DNA of 34,434 nt from Nocardia pseudobrasiliensis NBRC 108224 (GTDB lineage: Bacteria > Actinomycetota > Actinomycetes > Mycobacteriales > Mycobacteriaceae), in contig NZ_BDBS01000046.1 in assembly GCF_001613105.1 (NCBI RefSeq), positions 1-34,434 of the forward strand, read 5' to 3'. Numbering within the stretch: the first letter of the stretch is position 1; the number at the start of each line of letters is the position of its first letter. Below, piece by piece: positions 24,021 to 31,721 of the stretch. Under the pieces are notes generated by a model that saw nothing but the letters and a program-made list of their open reading frames with translations, did no database searches and had not been told where the DNA came from. Made by a program: the position numbers and the translations under genes.

Positions 24021-26170
24021 ACCGCCGCGACCTCATGCTGCTGGCCGCCGGCACGCATGCGGACCCGCACACGGTGCTCGGGGCGCATCCGCATCCCGAC
24101 GGCACTGTGATCAGAACCCTTCGGCCGCATGCGGATTCGGTGGCGGCGCGGATCGGCGAGAAGGACTTTCCGCTGGACCATGTGGCGCACGGGCTGTTCG
24201 AGGGCGTCGTCCCGTTCTCGGAGCTGTGGGACTACCGGCTGGTGGTGTCCTATCCGGGTGGGCAGACCGTGCTGACCGCGGACGGCTACCGATTCCTGCC
24301 CACGATCGGCGAATTGGATCTGCATCTGCTGGGTGAGGGCCGCCACGAACGGTTGTGGGATGTGCTCGGCGCGCATCCGCGCCGCTATACCACCCTCGAC
24401 GGTGAGGTCACCGGCGTCTCGTTCGCCGTGTGGGCGCCCAATGCCCGCGGGGTGAGCGTGATCGGGGACTTCGACGGGTGGAGCGGAAATACCGCGCCCA
24501 TGCGGAAATTGGGCGGATCCGGGGTGTGGGAGCTGTTCGTGCCCGGGATCGGGGTGGGCGCGAAATACAAGTTCCGCGTGCACGGCGCCGACGGGCGCAC
24601 GGTCGATCATGCCGATCCGCTGGCGTTCGCGACCGAGGCCCCTCCGGCGACAGCGTCGGTGGTCACCGCGAGCGAATACCAATGGCGGGACCAGGATTGG
24701 CTGGCCGCGCGCGAGAGCACCGACTGGACGCGGGCGCCGATGAGCGTCTACGAGGTGCATCTGGGCTCGTGGCGACCGGGGCTCGATTATCGGGAAGCGG
24801 CCGATCAGCTCGCGGAATATGTTCGCGGGCAAGGTTATACGCATGTCGAGTTGCTGCCGATCGCGGAGCATCCGTTCGGCGGTTCGTGGGGCTATCAGGT
24901 CACCTCGTACTATGCCCCAACCGCGCGATTCGGTACGCCGGACGACTTCCGGGCCTTCGTCGATCGGCTGCACAGTGCGGGTATCGGGGTGCTGCTCGAC
25001 TGGGTGCCCGCACACTTCCCTCGTGACGAATGGGCTCTGGCTCGTTTCGACGGCACGCCGCTCTACGAGCACGGCGATCCGCGCCGGGGCGAGCAGTTGG
25101 ATTGGGGCACCTACGTTTTCAACTTCGGCCGCTACGAGGTGCGTAACTTCCTGGTGGCCAACGCGCTGTATTGGATCGAGGAGTTCCACATCGACGGACT
25201 GCGCGTCGACGCGGTGGCCTCGATGCTGTATCTGGACTACTCCCGCCCCGAGGGCGGCTGGGAGCCCAATGTCAACGGCGGGCGCGAGAATCTGGAAGCC
25301 GTTGCGTTCCTTCAGGAAATGAACGCGACGGTGCACAAACATCATCCCGGCGTGGTGACCGTCGCCGAGGAGTCCACCAGTTGGCCCGGCGTCACCCGCG
25401 CCACCGATGTCGGCGGCCTGGGCTTCACGATGAAGTGGAATATGGGCTGGATGCACGACACGCTCGGCTATCTCGGCCGCGATCAGATCCATCGCAGCTG
25501 GCACCATAACGAGATCACCTTCTCGATGGTGTACGCGTGGAGCGAGAATTTCGTGCTGCCGATCAGTCATGACGAGGTCGTGCACGGTAAAGGAACGCTG
25601 TGGACGCGGATGCCCGGCGACGACTGGGCGAAAGCCTGTGGGGTGCGGGCATTGCTGGCCTATATGTGGGCCCATCCCGGTAAGCAGCTGTTGTTCATGG
25701 GCCAGGATTTCGGGCAGTTCCGGGAGTGGTCACACGATCGCGGGCTGGACTGGGGTGAACTGGATAACCCGCTGCACAATGGAATCCGGGTCCTCGTACG
25801 CGATTTGAACACCGCCTACCGCGCCCACCCCGCGCTGTGGACCCAGGACACCTCCCCCGGCGGCTACGCCTGGATCGAGGCCGACGACCGCACCAACAAT
25901 GTCATCGCATTCCTGCGCCACGGCTCCGACGGCTCCCTCGTGGCCTGCGTCTTCAACTTCTCCGGCGCCGAACACCGCGACTATCGCGTAGGGCTGCCCG
26001 CGGGCGGACGCTGGCAGGAGGTCCTCAACACCGACGCGGAGACCTACGGCGGCAGCGGAATCGGCAACCTCGGCGGCGTCGAGGCCACCGAACAGCCCTG
26101 GCACGGGCGACCCTATTCGGCCGCGGTCACGCTGGCCCCCAACAGCGCGGTCTGGCTCGCGCCGGAATAA
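24017..26170 (+). CDS. glgB: 1,4-alpha-glucan branching enzyme
   Basis: This 717-residue GH13 branching enzyme introduces alpha-1,6 branches into the glucan made by GlgE. Domain order is an N-terminal carbohydrate-binding segment (about 1-115), CBM48 (about 130-215, with VSFAVWAPNARGVSVIGDF), the TIM barrel and a C-terminal beta domain. Catalytic residues are D398 in GLRVDAVASM, a glutamate in TVAEEST (451-452) and D519 in PISHDEVVHGK. The GTG overlaps the glgE stop by 4 bp (GTGA) and has GGAGG 8 nt upstream. This is the conserved actinobacterial glgE-glgB pair. The stop lies 3 nt from the convergent inhibitor gene. Confidence 0.96.
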   Translation: MNRRDLMLLAAGTHADPHTVLGAHPHPDGTVIRTLRPHADSVAARIGEKDFPLDHVAHGLFEGVVPFSELWDYRLVVSYPGGQTVLTADGYRFLPTIGELDLHLLGEGRHERLWDVLGAHPRRYTTLDGEVTGVSFAVWAPNARGVSVIGDFDGWSGNTAPMRKLGGSGVWELFVPGIGVGAKYKFRVHGADGRTVDHADPLAFATEAPPATASVVTASEYQWRDQDWLAARESTDWTRAPMSVYEVHLGSWRPGLDYREAADQLAEYVRGQGYTHVELLPIAEHPFGGSWGYQVTSYYAPTARFGTPDDFRAFVDRLHSAGIGVLLDWVPAHFPRDEWALARFDGTPLYEHGDPRRGEQLDWGTYVFNFGRYEVRNFLVANALYWIEEFHIDGLRVDAVASMLYLDYSRPEGGWEPNVNGGRENLEAVAFLQEMNATVHKHHPGVVTVAEESTSWPGVTRATDVGGLGFTMKWNMGWMHDTLGYLGRDQIHRSWHHNEITFSMVYAWSENFVLPISHDEVVHGKGTLWTRMPGDDWAKACGVRALLAYMWAHPGKQLLFMGQDFGQFREWSHDRGLDWGELDNPLHNGIRVLVRDLNTAYRAHPALWTQDTSPGGYAWIEADDRTNNVIAFLRHGSDGSLVACVFNFSGAEHRDYRVGLPAGGRWQEVLNTDAETYGGSGIGNLGGVEATEQPWHGRPYSAAVTLAPNSAVWLAPE

Positions 26171-26173
26171 CGT

Positions 26174-26554
26174 TCAGAACTTCCAGGGCGTCGCCAGCTC
26201 GGGAACCAGGCAACCGTACGTGTTCGAGATCGAAATATCATGCCCCCGAAGGGTTCCCTCCACCCGCAACTCCACCGGGTAGTACCGGAAACACCGAACC
26301 TCGGCGTTCTCCTCGGGCAGCCCGAGCCCACCCCCAGCCGCGAGATACCCACAGGCCCCAGCCGCATCCGGATGCGACCCACCATCGGGCCGACAGATCA
26401 ACGTAACCGACCGCACCCCCTGATCCGGATCCGTCCGACTGAAGACCAACTCGGTCTCCCCCCGCCCAGCCGAAGCACTCCCCGCCGAAACCAACACCCC
26501 CGCAAGCACAACCACAGCCGCCCCGAAATGCGCCACAGGCAAAACCAACCGCAT
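26174..26554 (-). CDS. secreted subtilisin-inhibitor-like (SSI family) protein
   Basis: This 126-residue protein has a signal peptide (hydrophobic residues 8-24, cleavage near SASAG). The mature part fits the Streptomyces subtilisin inhibitor family: VTLICRPDGGSHPDAAGAC followed by RYYPVELRVEGTLRG and a final cysteine in NTYGCLVPE. Cysteines C54, C68, C88 and C115 match the two SSI disulfides. By alignment with SSI the P1 residue would be about R90 (after C88-F89), suggesting trypsin-like targets; this is inference. The ribosome-binding site GGGGGAG precedes the ATG closely. Confidence 0.8.
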   Translation of the reverse strand: MRLVLPVAHFGAAVVVLAGVLVSAGSASAGRGETELVFSRTDPDQGVRSVTLICRPDGGSHPDAAGACGYLAAGGGLGLPEENAEVRCFRYYPVELRVEGTLRGHDISISNTYGCLVPELATPWKF

Positions 26555-26628
26555 CGCTCCCCCTTTCCACTCCCATCGTAATCCGCTCAGCCCGAGTCGG
26601 TTCCACGACTTTCGCTGGGAACGAGAAT

Positions 26629-26666
26629 CCCCGTGCCGGGCGCTGGGCGCCCGGCACGGGGAACAG
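26629..26666. repeat. 38-nt palindromic element, copy 2 (possible terminator)
   Basis: A 14-bp perfect stem (26629-26642 with 26648-26661) with loop CTGGG is followed by AACAG. It matches the element at 5215-5252 except for one loop base. It lies downstream of the thioredoxin-fold gene and upstream of the SSI gene on the minus strand. Confidence 0.85.
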
Positions 26667-26669
26667 CGG

Positions 26670-26830
26670 AAGGACGCTCAGGCCAGGAACAAAGGGCCGA
26701 GCTCAGGGCCAAGAACGAAAGTCGACGCTCAGAGCGAGGAACAGAGGGCGACGCTCGGGCGTGGAATAAGCAGGACGCTCGGGCGAAAGGCGAAGACCGC
26801 CCGCTCAGGCCCCTTGCTCATCGCTCGCAC
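26670..26830. repeat. degenerate 26-bp tandem repeats
   Basis: GCTC-centred units begin at 26676, 26701, 26727, 26753, 26777 and 26803, spaced 24 to 26 nt apart, with approximate consensus GCTCAGGGCGAGGAACA followed by AGGGCGA. The units are clearly diverged. Together with the palindrome they fill the 296-nt gap 26555-26850, which holds no gene. Confidence 0.75.
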
Positions 26831-26850
26831 GCTCAGGCTCTCGCTTTCCG

Positions 26851-27753
26851 TCAGTACAGCGCAGTAGCCAGCTTGCGGCGGGCCGCCACCACGATGGGGT
26901 CCGCTGTGTCGAACAGCTCGAACAGCTCCACGAGGCGGGTGCGGATGCGGTTGCGGTCGTCGCCTGCTGTGCGCTTGATCAGATTGATCAGGCGGGTGAA
27001 CGCTTCCTCGGGCTGTTGGTTGAACAGTTCGAGGTCGGCGGCGGCGAAGGCGGCTTCTATATCGGTGGGGGACGCGTCGGCCTGGGCGATTGCGTCGGCG
27101 GGGAGGTTTTGGGCCCGGGTGTAGAAGCGGAGTTGGCGCAGGGCCGACTTGGCGTCCTGGTTGGCGGGTTCCTCGGCGAGGATGCGCTCGTAGGCGGCCT
27201 CGGCCGCAGGGATGTCGCCGCGTTCGATGGCGGCCTCGGCGGCGTCGAAGCGCGGGTCGGCGGGAGGTTCGGGGGCCTCGGCGGGGTCGGCGCCCTCAGC
27301 GCCGGGCAGGCGGCCCTGGACCGCGTCGACCACGGCGGCGAGCCACTGGCGGACCTGAGGTTCGGACTGGGCGCCCTGGAAGTCGGCCAGCGGCTGGCCC
27401 GCGGCGACCGCGATGACCGTCGGAATGCCCTGCACACCGAAGGCTTGAGCGATGCGCATATTGGGTTCGGCCTCGACGGTGGCCAGATCCCAGCCACCGT
27501 CGCCCTCCCCGAGCAGCCGCTCGAACAGCTTGACCAGTTCCACACTGCCGGGACTGCGCTGCGAGTACAGGACGACGACTACCGGAACCTCGAGCGAACG
27601 CCGCAGTACCTTGGTCTCGAAATCGGCCTCGGTGACCGCGTGATCGCTCGGAACGTCTCCGGCGGCCGGCTGTTTCAGAGCGGACAGATCCACCGCACCG
27701 GACATGGCGGCGGCAACGGCGGGCGAAGGACGTCGTGCAGCAGGTCGAGTCAC
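26851..27753 (-). CDS. thioredoxin-fold co-chaperone (CnoX/YbbN-like, Rv1324 type) without CXXC
   Basis: This 300-residue protein has a thioredoxin-like domain (about 35-145) joined to a helical TPR-like C-terminal region (about 165-300, with ERGDIPAAEAAYERILAEEP). The usual redox CXXC is replaced by S64-Q-R-S67 in VLYSQRSPGS, so it has no thiol-disulfide activity; the cis-proline loop GIPTV is kept. E. coli CnoX is a related holdase for GroEL and DnaK. The GTG start follows the DUF3817 stop by 13 nt, so they form an operon. Position and fold match M. tuberculosis Rv1324. Confidence 0.85.
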   Translation of the reverse strand: MTRPAARRPSPAVAAAMSGAVDLSALKQPAAGDVPSDHAVTEADFETKVLRRSLEVPVVVVLYSQRSPGSVELVKLFERLLGEGDGGWDLATVEAEPNMRIAQAFGVQGIPTVIAVAAGQPLADFQGAQSEPQVRQWLAAVVDAVQGRLPGAEGADPAEAPEPPADPRFDAAEAAIERGDIPAAEAAYERILAEEPANQDAKSALRQLRFYTRAQNLPADAIAQADASPTDIEAAFAAADLELFNQQPEEAFTRLINLIKRTAGDDRNRIRTRLVELFELFDTADPIVVAARRKLATALY

Positions 27754-27766
27754 GAGTTCCAGTTTG

Positions 27767-28129
27767 TCACGAACCCGCGGGGGCGGGCGCCGGGGATTGG
27801 CTCAGCTCGCCCAACTGCCCGCTGCGGATGGCCCAGCGCTCGAATAAGACCGAGGTGAACGGGATCACCGACGAGACAAGTCCGAGCGCCAGCGTCTTGG
27901 CCGGCCAGTGATACTCACGAGTCGCCAGCAGTAGGTTCAGCGCGAACATGAGGAATATGAACCCGTGCAGCAGCCCGAATACCATCACCGGCCACGTGAT
28001 CGGGTCGGGAAGCCGCTTGAGCACCGAGCCGGTCAGCAGCAGCACCCAGGACACCGCTTCCAGCACTCCGAACAACCGCACCCGCTTGGCGACGGTACTC
28101 AGGTCGAAGAATTCACCCATGCCTGCCAT
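27767..28129 (-). CDS. DUF3817 integral membrane protein
   Basis: This 120-residue protein has three predicted membrane helices: LFGVLEAVSWVLLLTGSVLK, VMVFGLLHGFIFLMFALNLL and LALGLVSSVIPFTSVLFE. The arrangement and the EAVSW and LHGF motifs fit DUF3817, a family of unknown function common in actinobacteria. The C-terminal tail is proline- and alanine-rich. ATG 28129 is used; ATG 28120 is an alternative, and neither has a strong ribosome-binding site. It is upstream of the thioredoxin-fold gene. Confidence 0.82.
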   Translation of the reverse strand: MAGMGEFFDLSTVAKRVRLFGVLEAVSWVLLLTGSVLKRLPDPITWPVMVFGLLHGFIFLMFALNLLLATREYHWPAKTLALGLVSSVIPFTSVLFERWAIRSGQLGELSQSPAPAPAGS

Positions 28130-28141
28130 TGTGCCGCAGGT

Positions 28142-28177
28142 CTACGACACCTCGTAGTTCTGTGTTCTATGCCACAG
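28142..28177 (-). terminator. pair of short inverted repeats after the thiolase gene
   Basis: CTACGA/TCGTAG (28142-28147 and 28152-28157) and CTGTG/CACAG (28160-28164 and 28173-28177) lie in the 52-nt gap between the thiolase and DUF3817 genes. No T-run follows; they could equally be an operator for the DUF3817 operon. Confidence 0.25.
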
Positions 28178-28181
28178 CTTT

Positions 28182-29363
28182 TCAGGCCCGGATGATCAGG
28201 GCGTCACCCTGACCGCCACCACCGCACAGCGCCGCCGCGCCGATCCCGCCGCCGCGCCGCTTCAGCTCCAGCGCCAGATGCAGCACCAGCCGCGCACCCG
28301 ACATGCCGATCGGATGCCCGATGGCGATGGCGCCGCCGTTGACATTGACCTTCGCGGGATCGATGCCCAGCTTGCGAGTGGAGGCGATACCCACCGCGGC
28401 GAACGCCTCGTTGATCTCCACCAGATCCAGGTCAGCGGGCGAAATACCCTCGCGGGCACAGGCTTTGGCGATCGCGTTGGCGGGCTGATCCTGCAGGGAG
28501 GAGTCCGGACCGGCCACCACGCCCGCCGCGCCGATCTCGGCGATCCAGCTCAGCCCGAGCTCCTCGGCCTTGGCCTTGCTCATCACGACCACCGCGGCCG
28601 CGCCGTCGGAGATCTGCGAGGCCGAACCGGCGGTGATGGTCCCGTCCTTGCGGAAGGCCGGACGCAGCTTGCCCAGCGTCTCCGTCGTGGTGTCGGCGCG
28701 AATGCCCTCGTCCTGGCTCACCAGGATCGGATCGCCCTTGCGCTGCGGCACCGCCACCGGCACCACCTCGTCGTCGAATAGGCCGTTCTTCCACGCGGCC
28801 GCGGCCTTCTGATGCGAGGCGGCCGAAAAGGCGTCCTGCTCCTCGCGGCTCAGCTGGTCGACATCGTTGCGGGCCTCGGTCAGCGCACCCATCGCCTGAT
28901 CGGTGAACGCGTCCCACAGACCGTCGAGGGCCATGTGGTCGCGCATCGTCACATCGCCGTATTTGAAGCCCTCACGACTCTTCTCCAGCAGATGTGGGGC
29001 CTGGGTCATCGACTCCTGGCCGCCGGCGACGACGATCTCGTACTCCCCCGCGCGAATCAGCTGATCCGCCAAGGCGATTGCGTTGATGCCCGACAGGCAG
29101 ACCTTGTTGACCGTCAGCGCCGGCACATCCATCGGAATACCCGCGGCCGCGGCGGCCTGCCGCGCGGGGATCTGACCCGCGCCGGCGGTCAGCACCTGCC
29201 CCATGATCACGTAGTCGACCCGATCCGGCGCGACCCCGGCGCGTTCCAGCGCCGCCTTGATCGCGAAACCACCCAGATCCGAGCCGCTGAAGTCCTTCAG
29301 CCCACCCAGTAGCCGACCGACCGGGGTGCGCGCACCGGAGACGATGACGGAGGTGGTGGTCAC
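28182..29363 (-). CDS. fadA4: acetyl-CoA acetyltransferase (thiolase), FadA4 type
   Basis: This 393-residue thiolase condenses or cleaves acetoacetyl-CoA. Catalytic residues are C89 in TVNKVCLSGINA, H350 in AIGHPIGMSGAR and C380 in ALCGGGGQGDA. Length is normal and the orthologue is M. tuberculosis Rv1323. GTG 29363 follows a GAGG 6 nt upstream. It is divergent from methylmalonyl-CoA epimerase, the same pairing as in M. tuberculosis. It probably serves general acyl-CoA metabolism; a degradative or biosynthetic direction cannot be read from sequence. Confidence 0.94.
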   Translation of the reverse strand: MTTTSVIVSGARTPVGRLLGGLKDFSGSDLGGFAIKAALERAGVAPDRVDYVIMGQVLTAGAGQIPARQAAAAAGIPMDVPALTVNKVCLSGINAIALADQLIRAGEYEIVVAGGQESMTQAPHLLEKSREGFKYGDVTMRDHMALDGLWDAFTDQAMGALTEARNDVDQLSREEQDAFSAASHQKAAAAWKNGLFDDEVVPVAVPQRKGDPILVSQDEGIRADTTTETLGKLRPAFRKDGTITAGSASQISDGAAAVVVMSKAKAEELGLSWIAEIGAAGVVAGPDSSLQDQPANAIAKACAREGISPADLDLVEINEAFAAVGIASTRKLGIDPAKVNVNGGAIAIGHPIGMSGARLVLHLALELKRRGGGIGAAALCGGGGQGDALIIRA

Positions 29364-29467
29364 GATGAACCTCGTTTCTCGATTTCACAGATCGCCGTCG
29401 ACGGAACGAGCCGCCTCGTACTCCACGGTAACCGGTGTGCTCCCGGCACGACCATGCAGGTGCGCGC

Positions 29468-29473
29468 TACCGT
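29468..29473 (+). promoter_or_regulatory. -10 hexamer of a leaderless mce transcript
   Basis: TACCGT is followed by 7 nt and the GTG at 29481. Confidence 0.55.
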
Positions 29474-29480
29474 TCGAGGG

Positions 29481-29951
29481 GTGAGCACCCCCGATACGTC
29501 CGAATTCATCCCCGCCGACTATGTGATCGCGATCGACCACGTCGGCGTCGCGGTCCCCGACCTGGACACCGCTGTCACCTGGTACTCCGAACATCTCGGC
29601 ATGATCGAGACCCATCGTGAGGTGAACGAGGCCCAGGGCGTGCACGAGGCGATGCTGTCGCTGCCGGGCGCCGGAGACGATTCGACTGCTCTGCAGTTGC
29701 TGGCTCCGGCCAACGCGGATTCGACCATCGCCAAGTTCATCGATCGCAACGGTCCGGGTCTGCAGCAACTCGCCTACCGCGTGACCGATATCGACGCCGT
29801 GGCAACCCATCTGCGAGGCCGTGGACTTCGTTTGCTGTACGAGGCGCCCCGGGCCGGAACCGCGGGTTCACGCATCAACTTCGTACACCCGAAGGATGCT
29901 GGCGGTGTGCTCATCGAGCTCGTCGAGCCGGCGGCGAATCCTACTCACTAG
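29481..29951 (+). CDS. mce: methylmalonyl-CoA epimerase
   Basis: This 156-residue vicinal-oxygen-chelate (glyoxalase-fold) enzyme interconverts (S)- and (R)-methylmalonyl-CoA in propionate metabolism. Family signatures are AIDHVGVAVPDLDTAVTWY at the first metal histidine, GLQQLAYRVTDIDA, and NFVHPKDAGGVLIELVEP with the terminal metal glutamate. Two VOC modules are visible. GTG 29481 is chosen from the -10 hexamer and the usual length; an upstream ATG at 29454 would add an implausible arginine-rich stretch. It corresponds to M. tuberculosis Rv1322A. Confidence 0.92.
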   Translation: MSTPDTSEFIPADYVIAIDHVGVAVPDLDTAVTWYSEHLGMIETHREVNEAQGVHEAMLSLPGAGDDSTALQLLAPANADSTIAKFIDRNGPGLQQLAYRVTDIDAVATHLRGRGLRLLYEAPRAGTAGSRINFVHPKDAGGVLIELVEPAANPTH

Positions 29952-30024
29952 TACCGCAATCCGGCCGCGGAAAGTTGTCGTAACTACATTCGCGGTCGGG
30001 TCACCATGGTGGGGCACCAGGCTG

Positions 30025-30030
30025 TAGTTT
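30025..30030 (+). promoter_or_regulatory. -10 hexamer of a leaderless transcript for the DivIVA-like gene
   Basis: TAGTTT is followed by 7 nt and the ATG at 30038. Confidence 0.55.
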
Positions 30031-30037
30031 GTGGGGC

Positions 30038-31036
30038 ATGTCGTCCACTGAGCCCGATCGCAATCGCTTCGTCGCGTTGCCCTTTACGGTGGTCCGGAAG
30101 GGTTACGACCGTGACGAAGTACGCAATTACTTCGACCGTTTCGATGCCGAACTGAGGGTCACCGCCACCGACCGCGATGCCGCCGCGGCGCAGGCCCGAA
30201 ACCTGGCCGCCCAGCTGGAAGACGCGCGGGACGAAATCGACGAACTGCGTAAGGAAGTCGATCGTCTGTCGGTGCCGCCGACCACCGCGGAGGGTATGAG
30301 CGACCGCATCTCGCGGATGCTGCGCCTGGCCTCCGACGAGGCGTCCGAGGTTCGCGCGCAGGCGCAGGCCGAGGCCGCCGAGATGATCTCCATCGCGGAG
30401 CAGCAGGCCACCGAGATGCGTGGCAAGTACGAATCGCTGCTCGGCGAGACCAAGGAGAAGCGCGAGGCGCTCGAGGTCGAATTCGAGCAGACCCTCGCCA
30501 ACGCCCGCGCCGAGGCCACCAAGATCGTCGAGGCCGCCCAGGCCGAGGCCGACCGCATCACGAAGGAAGCCGAGGCCAAGCGTAAGGCCGCGCAGCAGGA
30601 CTTCGAGGTCACCATGGCCGAGCGGCGCACCAAGCTCACCCGCGCGATGGAGGAGCTCGAGGCCACCAGCCGTTCCGAGGCCGCCCAGCGCATCAAGGAC
30701 GCGACCGACGAGTCCAACCGTCTGGTCACCTCCGCCACCCAGCAGGCCGATCGCAAGATCGCCCATGCCAAGGAACTGGCCGAGGAGATGCGCGTGCTGC
30801 GCGGTCGAGTCCTGGCCCAGCTCCTCGGTATTCGCGGCCAGCTGGATTCGGTTCCGGCCATGCTCGCCGCGGTCAACCGTGAGAGCGAACTGCTCGACGG
30901 CGCCCCGGAGCAGCGCTCGCTGTCCGGTAAGCAGTCCGGCGCCAATCGGCAGAAGGCCATTCCGGACGCGAAGGCCGACGCCGAGGAGGACGACGTAGAC
31001 GCCGCCGAGCGCGAGAACGCCGAAGTCTCCAGCTAG
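30038..31036 (+). CDS. DivIVA-like coiled-coil protein
   Basis: This 332-residue protein opens with a DivIVA-type lipid-binding motif (FTVVRKGYDRDEVRNYFDRF, residues about 12-31). An alanine-, glutamate- and arginine-rich coiled coil follows to about residue 275, and then an acidic disordered tail. DivIVA relatives organise polar growth, cell division or cytoskeleton-like scaffolds in actinobacteria; this is not the essential Wag31 and its role is unknown. ATG 30038 is fixed by the -10 hexamer. Low-complexity composition makes any match to other coiled-coil proteins unreliable. A strong terminator follows. Confidence 0.82.
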   Translation: MSSTEPDRNRFVALPFTVVRKGYDRDEVRNYFDRFDAELRVTATDRDAAAAQARNLAAQLEDARDEIDELRKEVDRLSVPPTTAEGMSDRISRMLRLASDEASEVRAQAQAEAAEMISIAEQQATEMRGKYESLLGETKEKREALEVEFEQTLANARAEATKIVEAAQAEADRITKEAEAKRKAAQQDFEVTMAERRTKLTRAMEELEATSRSEAAQRIKDATDESNRLVTSATQQADRKIAHAKELAEEMRVLRGRVLAQLLGIRGQLDSVPAMLAAVNRESELLDGAPEQRSLSGKQSGANRQKAIPDAKADAEEDDVDAAERENAEVSS

Positions 31037-31078
31037 TACGCCGAATCCCATCGGGCGACAAACCACCACCCGTTCCAG

Positions 31079-31112
31079 GGCCGCCCCCGACTCGTCGGGG
31101 GCGGCCTTCCTT
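31079..31112 (+). terminator. rho-independent terminator after the DivIVA-like gene
   Basis: A perfect 12-bp stem (31079-31090 with 31095-31106) with loop CTCG is followed by TTCCTT. Confidence 0.85.
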
Positions 31113-31402
31113 ATGTCGCCCACCGCTCTGACCTCGATCGCACCGTCGCCCGCCGATATGGACCGCACGGAATCCGGGCACCGGTTCGGCATCGATGAGA
31201 ATTCGGTGATGTCGGGCCGCAGTCCCATTCTGGTTGCAAGCGCCCGCAATTTGGCCGCCTCTGCCTACTACGTTTACGACAATGCCGGAAATACCGCCGC
31301 GAATCCGGTCCAGCGGTACCCAGGTAACCCCAGCGCCTGTCTACAAATAGATTGGCAGAATGAGCCCGAACGGCTCACGCACACTCTGGAGCAGCTGATC
31401 GC
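31113..31402. other. gap of about 290 nt without an assigned gene
   Basis: A plus-strand frame opens at ATG 31113, inside the terminator tail, and runs to 31535 (140 codons). Its first part has fairly high third-position GC, but it has no ribosome-binding site, matches no family I know, and its second half runs antisense to the zinc-binding protein gene. I do not call it as a gene. No RNA gene is evident. Confidence 0.35.
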
Positions 31403-31708
31403 TCAGGACCAGCGACGCGTGATGCCGCGGGTGTGCCGACCCTTCCAGCAGCCGGTATGCCAGTGTCGTCGATCGTCTTCGCCGCCGTGGGCGGGCCAAG
31501 CCACGATGTGCGCGACCCCGGGCGGGATCTCGTGATCACACCCCGGGCAGCGATAGGTCTTGACCGCGCGACTGCCGGGAATCGTGCGCACGTTGTAGGT
31601 CTCGTCGCCGCCCGGGCCGTATTCGGTCCGGCCGAAAACGTCGCCGAGCGGGCGCGGTCCCTCCGGGAACCGCGCCGGCTTGCTGGGACGCGGTTTCCGG
31701 CGGGGCAT
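31403..31708 (-). CDS. small conserved zinc-binding protein
   Basis: This 101-residue protein has a basic N-terminus (MPRRKPRPSKP) and a zinc-site pattern of CPGC (C54, C57) followed by RRHWHTGCW (H82, H84, C87), which fits a four-ligand zinc ribbon. Similar short proteins are common beside nucS in actinobacteria; the function is unknown, and they are sometimes labelled ATP/GTP-binding. ATG 31708 is fixed by TAACCT ending 8 nt upstream. That -10 hexamer overlaps the stop codon of nucS, so the gene likely has its own promoter inside the nucS 3' end. Confidence 0.78.
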   Translation of the reverse strand: MPRRKPRPSKPARFPEGPRPLGDVFGRTEYGPGGDETYNVRTIPGSRAVKTYRCPGCDHEIPPGVAHIVAWPAHGGEDDRRHWHTGCWKGRHTRGITRRWS

Positions 31709-31715
31709 GGTATCG

Positions 31716-31721
31716 AGGTTA
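31716..31721 (-). promoter_or_regulatory. -10 hexamer of the zinc-protein gene, overlapping the nucS stop
   Basis: TAACCT on the minus strand is followed by 7 nt and the ATG at 31708. Its TAA is the nucS stop codon (31719-31721). Confidence 0.5.

Noticed and set aside
26633..27124. Plus-strand frame across the 26-bp repeats
   Set aside because: Charged repetitive translation, antisense to the thioredoxin-fold gene.
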